In this document: positions 55,658 to 64,000 of the stretch, in pieces
Numbering within the stretch: position 1 is the stretch's first letter
How the letters are laid out: every line of letters begins with the position of its first letter
Assembly: GCF_013004375.1 (NCBI RefSeq)
Contig: NZ_JABERI010000014.1
Coordinates: 1-64,000, forward strand
DNA: 64,000 bases
Direction of reading: 5' to 3'
Source of the DNA: Acinetobacter terrae
GTDB lineage: Bacteria > Pseudomonadota > Gammaproteobacteria > Pseudomonadales > Moraxellaceae
Notes under the pieces: model-generated
What the model was told of the DNA's origin: nothing
Databases searched by the model: none
Seen by the model: the letters and a program-made list of their open reading frames with translations, nothing else
Position numbers and translations under genes: made by a program

Positions 55658-56719
55658 TTAGATACTTAATAAAAATTTATTCAGTTTTTCTGCTATTTTT
55701 GAAAATTGATATTCATCAATTACTTCAGAAAATGCTGTTTCTGCATATTTTTTAAATTTATTTGGATTTTCGATTAAAAAATAAATCTTTTCAGCTAAAC
55801 TCTCAGAATCACCGCACTTCGCCATTAAGCCATTTTCACCATCACGAATAATTTGCTGTACACTAATATGATCACTAGCCACTACAGGCTTGCCCCAGGA
55901 AAAAGCATCTAAAATAGCCAAAGGTTGGGTGTCATTCATGGTGGGTACAACCGCAATATCAATGTCTTGATAAAATTTTATTTTTGCATCCCCACCAATC
56001 CAGCCTAAAAATTCAATCTGATCTTTTAAGCCCAAACGGCTAGTCTGCTCCATTAAAATATTCTTTTCTTCACCTTCACCGGCTATAAGCAACCGGACAT
56101 CACATCCTTTTTGCTTTAATAGGGCAACAGCATCAATTAACAGATGAGTTCCCTTGTAATCTACTAAACGCGTCATGATGCCCAAAACAGGTGGATTTTT
56201 TAAAGATGAGGAAAATATAGGTTTTTGCTCGGGCAAATAAACCAAATTAGATATAACAGCTTGTGGTTTTTTGGATAGATCAATTCCTTTTTTACATGAA
56301 GCCTCTGCAACACATTCAGCGACATGCGGTGTAATGTGTATAAAGCCATCAGCGCGCACAGTTCGTTTGACATTATGACTGTGATTTATTGCAATGACCG
56401 GAATCTCTTTTCCGCCGAATAGCATCGCATTTTTAAAAAGGCAAACTGCTCTGCCACTATGGGCAAGAATAACGTCAGGTCGTTCCTTATCTAACCATCT
56501 TTTAATCTTATAAGCGGACCAAAAATCATAAAAACCAGAGTTTGAAAAGTATTCAATCTTTCTTCCATAGTGGTCTAATTTTTTATTGTCTTGACTGGCA
56601 ACAACGATAAGCTTATGCCCTTTACTCTCTAGGGCATTACTCATATTCATCATCGCATTCCAACGCCCACCTGAGGCATCGCCAAATACACTATTTACAA
56701 TTTTGAGACTTTTGGTCAT
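55658..56719 (-). CDS. Glycosyltransferase family 4
   Basis: 353 residues, GT-B fold. N-terminal LKIVNSVFGDASGGRWNAMMN, donor-site PVLGIMTRLVDYKGTHLLI, and the E-x7-E type region PTMNDTQPLAILDAFSWGKPVVAS. It probably heads the leftward operon that continues into rmlB. Acceptor and donor unknown; part of outer-core synthesis by location. Confidence 0.9.
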   Translation of the reverse strand: MTKSLKIVNSVFGDASGGRWNAMMNMSNALESKGHKLIVVASQDNKKLDHYGRKIEYFSNSGFYDFWSAYKIKRWLDKERPDVILAHSGRAVCLFKNAMLFGGKEIPVIAINHSHNVKRTVRADGFIHITPHVAECVAEASCKKGIDLSKKPQAVISNLVYLPEQKPIFSSSLKNPPVLGIMTRLVDYKGTHLLIDAVALLKQKGCDVRLLIAGEGEEKNILMEQTSRLGLKDQIEFLGWIGGDAKIKFYQDIDIAVVPTMNDTQPLAILDAFSWGKPVVASDHISVQQIIRDGENGLMAKCGDSESLAEKIYFLIENPNKFKKYAETAFSEVIDEYQFSKIAEKLNKFLLSI

Positions 56720-56773
56720 AACCCTATTTTATCGTTATTACGATAAGTAAATTTAATTAAAAACTTGCTATTA

Positions 56774-56779
56774 TATAAT
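56774..56779 (+). promoter_or_regulatory. -10-like element before the ELM1-like gene
   Basis: TATAAT at 56774-56779 covers the first possible ATG (56778) of the next gene; if used, translation must begin at the ATG at 56805. The -35 region is weak. Confidence 0.4.
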
Positions 56780-56804
56780 GAAATTCCATAAACACAATTT
56801 ACCC

Positions 56805-57779
56805 ATGCTGCCAAAACCTACATTATCCATTCTCATTGTTCATGATCAACGGGCAGGTCATCTCAATCCAAGTTTAGGTGTTTGTGATCAAATTGCAGAA
56901 AGTTTTGAAACAAAAATTAATCAAATAAGAACGCCAGATTTAAAAAAATGGTGCGTCAGCTTATTAAAAAAATTATCTTGGTATCCAGTACTGTTCGACT
57001 GCTTTGCCCGAATCATTTATAAAAATACTATAATTCAGCCGCATTACGATTTAATCATTTGTTCTGGCATGCCTAATTTACTGTATGCAATTTATTTAAG
57101 TCGCACCTATCATGTACCTATTTACTATGCCGGTGATACAAGAAAAGTGAATGATGCATTAATTCAATGCACCATTACCGCACTACCACAGAATATTCAG
57201 GCTCAACAAGTAGTCTTGGCCACCCCACCTGTAAAAAAAGAGTTTACTCAACTTCAAACCAACCCTCTTGATTTAAAGTCTGCGTTACTGGTCTTGGGTG
57301 GACCAACAACAGAACATCCTTTTCAAACCACAGACTATGAAATTATTATTTCGAAATTCTTGAAATTATGTTCAGATCATCATCTTACCGCTTACATTAC
57401 CAATTCACGAAGAACACCTGACTTGGCGTTAACCTGGAATACGCTCAAAAACAATGCCAATGTTCAGCTCCAGCTTATTCATGATCCTCAATCGAAAAAA
57501 TTCAGTGAACTTATACAGCTCTCCAGCTATATTTTTGTTACTGAAGACAGCACCTCCATGCTTGCTGAAGCCATTCAGTCAGGACGCTTTATCTCTTCCA
57601 TTTATACGCCAAACTCTGTATTTGAACCCTTAAATAAAAAATACTTGGACGAGAGACTAATGAGCAGACAAGCTCTGAATGAGACCTTTAGCCTACCCAA
57701 ACAGCGTAATTTAGCCAAATTAAACCTAAGCCAACCCCTCATCGCCGCCATTCAACATCATCTGGACGTTCACCCATGA
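56805..57779 (+). CDS. ELM1/GtrOC1-like glycosyltransferase
   Basis: 324 residues of the PF06258 'mitochondrial fission ELM1' family, which in Acinetobacter core loci is read as a glycosyltransferase. N-terminal SILIVHDQRAGHLNPSLGVC and the C-terminal YITNSRRTPDLA with FVTEDSTSMLAEAIQSGRF motif match the other copy at 59532-60422, so the two are paralogues. The ATG at 56805 aligns with that paralogue's start; a start at 56778 would add nine residues and overlap the -10. It overlaps the next gene by four bases. Confidence 0.8.
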   Translation: MLPKPTLSILIVHDQRAGHLNPSLGVCDQIAESFETKINQIRTPDLKKWCVSLLKKLSWYPVLFDCFARIIYKNTIIQPHYDLIICSGMPNLLYAIYLSRTYHVPIYYAGDTRKVNDALIQCTITALPQNIQAQQVVLATPPVKKEFTQLQTNPLDLKSALLVLGGPTTEHPFQTTDYEIIISKFLKLCSDHHLTAYITNSRRTPDLALTWNTLKNNANVQLQLIHDPQSKKFSELIQLSSYIFVTEDSTSMLAEAIQSGRFISSIYTPNSVFEPLNKKYLDERLMSRQALNETFSLPKQRNLAKLNLSQPLIAAIQHHLDVHP

Positions 57780-58702
57780 TTTCTATTGTTCTCACCCACT
57801 TTAATAAGGGGTTGCTACTTAACCGCACAATTGAGTCTTTGCAGCCTTGGGATGATATCGTACATGAAATTATTGTAGTGGATGATCATTCCAGTGATCC
57901 TGAATGGGTAAAAAATGCCGAATATATTGTGCACACCTATCCTAAAATAAAAGTGATTCAAAATATCGAGAATAAAGGGCCGGCAATTCGTTTGAATCAG
58001 GGAGGATTTGCAGCCACTGGAGATTATCTTTTTTTTATGGATTCGGATGATGTTCTGGCTCCAAATCGCCTGCATGTTTTTTTAAACGAAATGCAAAAAC
58101 AACAGGCAGATCTATGTTATGCAAAAAAAGTTAAAATCCACGATCTGAATGAAATTCAAAAACACACTGCTACCGTGTGGGAAAGTAGTACCAATGTGCT
58201 TAATTACATGTTGAAAAATAATATTATGCAAATGTGTGTGATGTGTACGCGTGAGCTGTTTCTAAAAGCTGGTGGCTGTAATGAACATTTGTTTATTCAA
58301 GATGAATCTTTAGCATTAAACTTGGGTAAACATTCCAAAAAAATTATTTCCACTGACCTACACAGTGTTTTTGTAATCTTAGATAGCGAAGAAACGAAAC
58401 GTGTTCGAGGTGAAAATCGCCTCTCGCGTCACCTCGAACAACAACACTTCGATATGTTTTTTACCATTCATGATTTTTTAAATAATTATCCCGAAATTGA
58501 CCAAGAAAATAAAACGATTCTGGTGAAAAAAGCATTATCTACCTATTGGAAAAGTATTCGCAAGACCCCTCAGCAACGCTTTTCAGATGTACTGATTTAT
58601 TTGGGTAGCCGGATGAATCCCTTAAAAACCTGGGATAAACACCATCAACATTTAATTGAATATTTTAATCAGCTCGACCATGTACGCAAAATTTCACCGT
58701 AA
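57776..58702 (+). CDS. Glycosyltransferase family 2
   Basis: 308 residues. GT-A signatures ISIVLTHFNKGLLLNRTI, IVVDDHSSDPEW and FMDSDDVLAPNRL. Start overlaps the ELM1-like gene by four bases (ATGA), so both are coupled. It ends ten bases before the convergent deacetylase gene. Presumed outer-core sugar transferase; specificity unknown. Confidence 0.88.
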   Translation: MISIVLTHFNKGLLLNRTIESLQPWDDIVHEIIVVDDHSSDPEWVKNAEYIVHTYPKIKVIQNIENKGPAIRLNQGGFAATGDYLFFMDSDDVLAPNRLHVFLNEMQKQQADLCYAKKVKIHDLNEIQKHTATVWESSTNVLNYMLKNNIMQMCVMCTRELFLKAGGCNEHLFIQDESLALNLGKHSKKIISTDLHSVFVILDSEETKRVRGENRLSRHLEQQHFDMFFTIHDFLNNYPEIDQENKTILVKKALSTYWKSIRKTPQQRFSDVLIYLGSRMNPLKTWDKHHQHLIEYFNQLDHVRKISP

Positions 58703-58711
58703 ACAGGACAA

Positions 58712-59518
58712 TTAAGCACGCTGACCCAATTTAAGACGTAATTTCACGGTAAACATCGAATCTTTACCACTGATTTTAATGCGCTGTAACTGCATAAAAT
58801 CAGGCTGCTCTGAATCTATGCCTTCGTTTGTGGTTACAGCATTGCTATAGCCGACCTGTTTTGCGATTTCTACATCACGCCCAGAATAAATACCAAAGGG
58901 ATAAGCAAAACTTCTGACAGGCATATTGGTTAATTGCTCCAATTGAATCCTGGATTCAGATAGTTCATTTAAGCATTCAACGTCATCTAATTTATCAAGA
59001 TTCGCATGAGTCATAGTATGTGAGCCTATCTCTACCCAACCACTTTGTGCCAAAAACTTCACTTGCTCATCATTCAATTTAGGTTCGCGAGCCAGTTCAC
59101 CACTATTATGATGGGCTTTCTTATAGGTTGACCAATCACGATCATGACGATCAACCACCACATAAATGGTCGCTTTAGCTTGGTATTTTTCTAAAATTGG
59201 ATAGGCATTTTCCAGGTTATCCAGATAACCATCATCAAAGGTAATCGCGACGGTTTTTTCAGGATGCTTACCCCAATTGGCTTGTAATTCCTGCATGGTG
59301 ACAAAATGAAAACCTTCGGCTTTCATCCACGCTACCTGTTTTTCAAATTCAGTCGGTTTAACACGCAATTTATTAAACTTCGCACCATCAATATGGTCTC
59401 TGACCATGTGATACATTAAAACCCGAGGACGTTTCCAATCTACTGCTGGTTTCCACCACGCATATTTGTAACTAAATGCAATCATGAGAATCAGCAATAG
59501 AAGAAAAAAATAAATCAC
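58712..59518 (-). CDS. Polysaccharide deacetylase
   Basis: 268 residues, carbohydrate esterase 4 (NodB) fold with an N-terminal membrane anchor (IYFFLLLLILMIAFSY). Catalytic and metal residues: AITFDDGYLDN (Asp-Asp), EIGSHTMTHANLDKL (H-x4-H) and RSFAYPFGIYSGRD. In the family it removes N- or O-acetyl groups; here it likely deacetylates a HexNAc of the outer core, matching the pda genes of Acinetobacter OC loci. 13 bp after the second ELM1-like gene on the same strand. Confidence 0.92.
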   Translation of the reverse strand: MIYFFLLLLILMIAFSYKYAWWKPAVDWKRPRVLMYHMVRDHIDGAKFNKLRVKPTEFEKQVAWMKAEGFHFVTMQELQANWGKHPEKTVAITFDDGYLDNLENAYPILEKYQAKATIYVVVDRHDRDWSTYKKAHHNSGELAREPKLNDEQVKFLAQSGWVEIGSHTMTHANLDKLDDVECLNELSESRIQLEQLTNMPVRSFAYPFGIYSGRDVEIAKQVGYSNAVTTNEGIDSEQPDFMQLQRIKISGKDSMFTVKLRLKLGQRA

Positions 59519-59531
59519 AGTTTAAACCTAA

Positions 59532-60422
59532 TTATTTGGCTAAGAGATATGTTGCCACACGCTCTGCTTCTTTAAAAGCATGAGGTTCAGGTAACGCTTG
59601 AATTGAAGTACTATCAGAAACCAAATTAGATTGAATAATTTGATCTACGGATTGAGTAATGCGGTCTTGTTTTAAACGATCAACTTGTATCACTCCCACC
59701 TGACATCCCGCTGTTAATGCCTCAAAAATCATCGAAACACTATCTTCAGTCACCCAAACCGCTTCCGCCTTCTGCATTTCTTCAAAAATCCAGCCTTGCG
59801 GTGTCTTTTCAACCGGAAATATTTTTAGCCTTGAAGCGAATGATTTTTCATTCAAATGATCTAAAAATTCTTTCGGTGTCCGTCGTGAAGTGGTCAGAAT
59901 AATCTCAGCTTGAGGATGCAGATCGACTATTTGCTGAATTGAATCTAAAACTTTTTCTTCATTCCACTGATGGCGTTTGGATGATCCACCTAGCGCGATT
60001 AAAAATCTATTTTGCTGATGTCTCTGCTCATTCACAATTGGATTGAGTGCACCTTGTGTGGTAATCACATGCTCCGATGCCTCAACATCATCATGTTCAG
60101 GAATAATGGCATAATCAAACCAAGTTACCGGAAAATTTGGTTTCATTAAAATAATTGTTTTCGCTTGAGGATATACCCGACCAAGCAGTAAAACGCGCAA
60201 CTGGGTATGACTACCTACACCAAAAATATAATCAGGCTGTTGCTGTAGTGCTGTAATGTTCTTGTTAAAAATTGCTGAAAATAAGCTAAAAATTGGCAAT
60301 TGATCTATGGATACTTCTTCGAAGGTGACTTCCTCCGCAGTTTGTCTTTGCATCGCTTTATATAAGCCGACTGCTTGTGAGCGATGCCCCGCTTTGCCAT
60401 CACTGACATAGACAATATGCAT
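59532..60422 (-). CDS. ELM1/GtrOC1-like glycosyltransferase, second copy
   Basis: 296 residues, same PF06258 family as the gene at 56805-57779. N-terminal MHIVYVSDGKAGHRSQAVGL, middle LALGGSSKRHQWNEEKVL-like LIALGGSSKRHQW and ILTTSRRTPKEFLDHL, then VWVTEDSVSMIFEALTAG. Its place next to ilvE and a deacetylase gene corresponds to gtrOC1 in A. baumannii OC loci. Likely adds an early outer-core sugar; donor unknown. Confidence 0.85.
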   Translation of the reverse strand: MHIVYVSDGKAGHRSQAVGLYKAMQRQTAEEVTFEEVSIDQLPIFSLFSAIFNKNITALQQQPDYIFGVGSHTQLRVLLLGRVYPQAKTIILMKPNFPVTWFDYAIIPEHDDVEASEHVITTQGALNPIVNEQRHQQNRFLIALGGSSKRHQWNEEKVLDSIQQIVDLHPQAEIILTTSRRTPKEFLDHLNEKSFASRLKIFPVEKTPQGWIFEEMQKAEAVWVTEDSVSMIFEALTAGCQVGVIQVDRLKQDRITQSVDQIIQSNLVSDSTSIQALPEPHAFKEAERVATYLLAK

Positions 60423-60469
60423 AAAAAGTGTCCTTAAAAGAAAATAAACTCAAATCTTAATCAATAAAA

Positions 60470-60497
60470 AAGGCGAAAACCGAGTTTTCGCCTTTTG
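60470..60497. terminator. Bidirectional terminator between ilvE and the ELM1-like gene
   Basis: AAAAAGGCGAAAACC / GAGTTTTCGCCTTTT stem just beyond the ilvE stop codon. Confidence 0.8.
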
Positions 60498-60513
60498 ATC
60501 TTAGCTGATCAAC

Positions 60514-61440
60514 TTATTTTACGTAAGTCAACCAATGTGCATATTTAGGGTCTTTACCCTGAACTGCATCAAAGAATGCTTTTTGAATTTGTGTGGTAAT
60601 TGGACCACGTGAACCAGAACCAATTTCGCGATCATCATATTCACGAATTGGCGTAACTTCAGCCGCAGTACCAGTAAAGAATGCTTCATCACCAATGTAG
60701 AATTCATCACGGGTGATACGGCGTTCAAACACTTCATAGCCCAAGTCTTTGGCAATGGTAATGATCGTTTGACGTGTAATACCGTCTAAAGCACCGCCAG
60801 CGATATCAGGTGTATGCAAAGCACCATCTTTTACCAAGAATACGTTTTCACCTGAACCCTGACATACATAGCCTTGTGGATCCATCAACATTGCTTCGTC
60901 GTAACCAGAATGTGCAACTTCTTGGTGTGCAAGAATAGACAAAGTATAGTTACCTGATGCTTTTGCCTTACACATCGTCACGTTAGGATGATGATGGGTA
61001 AATGATGAAGTTTTAACACGAATACCTTTCGCCATCGCTTCATCACCGAGGTAAGCACCCCAGCTCCATGCAGCAACAGTCGCATGAATGGTATTGTCTG
61101 TTGCAGCGATACCCAGTTTTTCAGAACCGATAAAGATAATTGGACGCAAATAGCAAGACGCTAATTTATTTTCACGTACGACATCAATTTGAGCTTGCTC
61201 TAGAGTTTTTTGATCAAATGGAACTTTCATTTGATAAATTTTTGCAGAGTTGAGCAAACGTTTTGTATGATCCTGAAGACGGAAAATCGCAGTTCCGTTA
61301 GGGGTCTCATAAGCACGGACACCTTCAAACACACCCATACTGTAATGTAATGTATGTGTTAAGACGTGGATTTTTGCCTCACGCCAATCAACCATTTGTC
61401 CATCTTGCCAAATAAAACCATCACGATCAGCCAAGTTCAT
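60514..61440 (-). CDS. ilvE: Branched-chain amino acid aminotransferase IlvE
   Basis: Fold-IV PLP transaminase for valine, leucine and isoleucine. 308 residues, usual length. PLP lysine region TMCKAKASGNYTLSIL, GSGENVFLV and FFTGTAAEVTPI are conserved. It marks the right border of the OC locus in Acinetobacter and follows glnE by 34 bp. Confidence 0.97.
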   Translation of the reverse strand: MNLADRDGFIWQDGQMVDWREAKIHVLTHTLHYSMGVFEGVRAYETPNGTAIFRLQDHTKRLLNSAKIYQMKVPFDQKTLEQAQIDVVRENKLASCYLRPIIFIGSEKLGIAATDNTIHATVAAWSWGAYLGDEAMAKGIRVKTSSFTHHHPNVTMCKAKASGNYTLSILAHQEVAHSGYDEAMLMDPQGYVCQGSGENVFLVKDGALHTPDIAGGALDGITRQTIITIAKDLGYEVFERRITRDEFYIGDEAFFTGTAAEVTPIREYDDREIGSGSRGPITTQIQKAFFDAVQGKDPKYAHWLTYVK

Positions 61441-61474
61441 GGCGCACTCTCCAAATTTTTATACACAGTCATCT

Positions 61475-64000
61475 TTATCCAATGCAAATATTTGCAGTTG
61501 GATCAATTAATCTTTGCCATAACTTGCAAACGATCACGCGGGTATCGTGCCAGTCCGCAGCATTCACTTGCATGGATTGATTCGCAAGGGCTAAACGGTG
61601 GCTCTCGGCTCGTTCACTGAGATAAGCTTGAATCAATGCTGTCGCGTCGTCGCTGGATAAGCAACCTGCTTTTGCGGCATCTTCAAGGATTCGTACATTG
61701 TCGGAGTAATGGGCGAGATCGGGATTCGACCCACTCCAGGCTAACACCGCATACTGTGCCATAAATTCGATATCAACGATACCACCTGCGTCCTGTTTTA
61801 AATGAAAAATTCCATCTTTTTGTTGTTCTTTCGATGAGCCCAAATGGTCTTTCATTTTTTGACGCATCTTCAAAACTTCTTCCCGAACTTTGGCTTCATC
61901 CCGTGGTTGGGTCAAAATAAGGCACCGTAATGCTTCAAATTTTTCACGTAAACTTTTTTCACCAGCAATAGATCGTGCACGAACCAAAGCCTGATGTTCC
62001 CATACCCAGGCACTTTTCAACTGATACTGCTCAAAGGCTTTTAGACTGGTCACCAATAACCCCGCCTCACCCGATGGACGCAAACGGGTATCAATTTCAT
62101 AGACTCGACCATCCAGAGTTTGCGTGGTCATCAATGACATCAACTTTTGAGCAACCCGCATGGCAAACTCGAACCCACTAATCGGCTTCTGACCATCAGT
62201 ATCGCCCTGTTCACTCATATAGTGAATAAACACCAGATCCAGATCCGAGCCGTAGCCCATCTCGATTCCACCCAGCTTTCCATAGCCTGCCACGACAAAT
62301 GCCATGTGATCCAGCGAACAACGCTGTCCCTCAGCATCAAGCGGATAGCCATGTTTTTTCGCAGTTATTTGATAAGCCAAATGTAAAGTGGCATTGACCG
62401 AAACTTCTGCAATATCGGTCAGCGCATCGGATACTTTCATCAATGGGCTTTCGGCTAAAACATCACTGGCTGCAACCGCCAAGACATTGGATTTTTTGAA
62501 TAATCTCAGAACTCGCATTTGATCTTCTACTTGATCAATCTCAATGCGAAGTAGTTGCTGACGTAAAGAATCTTCCAAATCTTGACGTTTGGGCAATTCA
62601 AAATCCATCGACAAGAATTCATCCAACAACACTGGATAATGGGTGAGTTCTTCACAAATCCACGGGCTCACGGTAGACATTTTAACCAGACGCTGCAGCG
62701 CACCTTTGCTTTCAATCAGCATTACCAGATACACCGTCCGACGCATCACCGATTCAACCAAGGGCATTAAACGCAAGAGTGCCACTTGTGGCTTATCAGA
62801 CTGCAAAATGGCTTCAATCAAATGCGGCCAAAAGGTTTTTAAGCGTTGCACTGCTTTAGCCGGCAATTTCTTTAGTGCATGCCCATACCAAAATTCATGG
62901 ATGAGATTTTTTGCATTGTCATCCAAAACATCATTGAGCTGTTTTTCCAGCAAGCTAAAACTCTCGATCAAAGGATCAGGTTCTTTTTCTTTAATCAGGT
63001 GTTCAAACTGAAAAATAACTTTGGCGCGTTTCTGATTCAGAAATGCGATGAAGACATCCCAATCAGCAAAGCCTAAAGTTTCAATCATACGCTGACGTAA
63101 TTCAGGCTCACTCGGCAAGGACTGGGTTTGTTGATCATTCAAGGCTTGGATGGCATGTTCAACACGGCGCAGGAACAAATAAGCATCTTCCAGTTCAGCC
63201 ACGGCTGGCGCATCAAGCAAACCCACTCCCCCCAAATGATGCAGGCTGACTAAACATTGACGATCCTGCAATTCAAGCTTAGATCCCCCGTAAATCAGCT
63301 GAAAAACCTGCACAATAAATTCGACTTCACGAATTCCCCCTGCGCCAAGCTTAATATCATCTTCAATATTACGGCGCAGTACTTCGCGCTCAATCATTGC
63401 CTTCATTTCACGCATGGCTTCAAAGGCAGTGTAATCAACATATTTACGGAACACGAAAGGTCGGGTCATATCCAGTAGTTCATTGCCTTCTTTTCCACCG
63501 GTCACAATACGCGCTTTAATCCAGGCATAACGCTCCCATTCACGCCCATGCTGACTTAAGTATTTTTCCAACGCAACATGACTAATCGCCAGCGCCGAAC
63601 CATCACCCCATGGACGCAAACGCATATCGACACGGAACACGAATCCATCCGCAGTCATATGATCCAGCAGATAAATCAGTTTCTGTCCCCACAAAATACA
63701 GAACTGCTGCACATCAATGCATTTACGACCATTGGTTTCACCTTGCTCATCAAAGGCAAAAATAAGATCTATATCACTTGAAAGATTAAGTTCTTGAGCA
63801 CCCAGTTTACCCATGGCAACCACAATTAAATCTTGTACCGTACCGTTGTAACCCATCGGCTCTCCGTGCTTTGCAACCAGAGGAATACGTGCGAATTTTT
63901 TTGCTGCACAAATAGATGCATCGGCAAAGTCTGAAAGCTCACGGGTCAAGGTGACCACATCGGTAAGTTGATTGGCATCCTGCCAGATCCAGCGAAACAT
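61475..64000 (-). CDS. glnE: Bifunctional glutamine synthetase adenylyltransferase/adenylyl-removing enzyme GlnE (5' part missing)
   Basis: Controls glutamine synthetase by adding or removing AMP. 841 residues are in the window; the usual length is about 915-950, so some 70-100 N-terminal residues lie beyond base 64000. An ATG happens to sit at the very edge and is not the true start. Two nucleotidyltransferase domains are visible: VAMGKLGAQELNLSSDIDLIF near the start (adenylyl removal) and GYGKLGGIEMGYGSDLDLVFI in the C-terminal half (adenylylation). Open reading is intact. Confidence 0.95.
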   Translation of the reverse strand: MFRWIWQDANQLTDVVTLTRELSDFADASICAAKKFARIPLVAKHGEPMGYNGTVQDLIVVAMGKLGAQELNLSSDIDLIFAFDEQGETNGRKCIDVQQFCILWGQKLIYLLDHMTADGFVFRVDMRLRPWGDGSALAISHVALEKYLSQHGREWERYAWIKARIVTGGKEGNELLDMTRPFVFRKYVDYTAFEAMREMKAMIEREVLRRNIEDDIKLGAGGIREVEFIVQVFQLIYGGSKLELQDRQCLVSLHHLGGVGLLDAPAVAELEDAYLFLRRVEHAIQALNDQQTQSLPSEPELRQRMIETLGFADWDVFIAFLNQKRAKVIFQFEHLIKEKEPDPLIESFSLLEKQLNDVLDDNAKNLIHEFWYGHALKKLPAKAVQRLKTFWPHLIEAILQSDKPQVALLRLMPLVESVMRRTVYLVMLIESKGALQRLVKMSTVSPWICEELTHYPVLLDEFLSMDFELPKRQDLEDSLRQQLLRIEIDQVEDQMRVLRLFKKSNVLAVAASDVLAESPLMKVSDALTDIAEVSVNATLHLAYQITAKKHGYPLDAEGQRCSLDHMAFVVAGYGKLGGIEMGYGSDLDLVFIHYMSEQGDTDGQKPISGFEFAMRVAQKLMSLMTTQTLDGRVYEIDTRLRPSGEAGLLVTSLKAFEQYQLKSAWVWEHQALVRARSIAGEKSLREKFEALRCLILTQPRDEAKVREEVLKMRQKMKDHLGSSKEQQKDGIFHLKQDAGGIVDIEFMAQYAVLAWSGSNPDLAHYSDNVRILEDAAKAGCLSSDDATALIQAYLSERAESHRLALANQSMQVNAADWHDTRVIVCKLWQRLIDPTANICIG

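Noticed and set aside
47985..60422. Capsule (K) or O-antigen polymerisation locus
   Set aside because: No wzx, wzy, wza-wzb-wzc or ligase genes are present; the aspS-ilvE position fits the outer-core locus.
1..64000. Prophage, integron or insertion sequence
   Set aside because: No integrase, transposase, phage structural or attC-like sequences were seen.

Overview
The window looks like a chromosomal segment of an Acinetobacter species other than a typical A. baumannii. The reasons are the low-to-moderate GC content, the gene order (secA-argJ, trpA-accD-folC-SPOR protein, a Pro-Arg-His-Pro tRNA operon), a BaeSR-type two-component pair, and above all a surface-glycan cluster lying between aspS and ilvE-glnE. 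In Acinetobacter that position holds the lipooligosaccharide outer-core (OC) locus. No plasmid, phage or insertion-sequence genes are visible.

Left end (1-1.4 kb): the leader and two tandem promoters of an rRNA operon read leftwards out of the window. Next come a 117-bp perfect heptamer tandem repeat and a four-tRNA operon (Pro-Arg-His-Pro) with its own rRNA-like promoter and terminator.

1.4-22 kb is mostly housekeeping: nadA, argJ, a small exported protein, secA, a 1-Cys peroxiredoxin, a metallo-beta-lactamase-fold hydrolase coupled to a lipoprotein phosphatase, the overlapping trpA-accD-folC-SPOR operon, an NhaC-type antiporter, an AraC regulator divergent from a PF10118 putative hydrolase, DUF2804 and DUF1543 proteins, and trpF-trpB. 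A non-coding element with mirror-image ends lies upstream of the DUF1543 gene.

22-27 kb is a vitamin B12 uptake and activation module. Two different BtuB-like TonB-dependent receptors diverge from one intergenic region, each behind its own cobalamin riboswitch. The rightward one is followed by a PduO-type cobalamin adenosyltransferase.

27-45 kb holds a glycerophosphodiesterase, an acyl-lipid/acyl-CoA desaturase, SelO, BaeR/BaeS-like regulators divergent from a two-repeat lipoprotein, two tandem FadE-like acyl-CoA dehydrogenases, a PsiE protein, an RcnB-like Tyr/Pro-rich exported protein, a phospholipase-D protein, and a ZnuD zinc receptor with a clear Zur box.

45-64 kb: aspS, a small membrane protein, an LpxL-like acyltransferase, then the OC-type glycan locus. 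That locus has five glycosyltransferases of GT2/GT4 or unassigned type (counting two ELM1-like proteins, six in all), a hexapeptide acyltransferase, a polysaccharide deacetylase, and an overlapping rmlB-rmlA-ketoisomerase/acetyltransferase fusion-aminotransferase operon. The operon predicts dTDP-3-acetamido-3,6-dideoxyhexose (Fuc3NAc or Qui3NAc). The window ends with ilvE and a 5'-truncated glnE.
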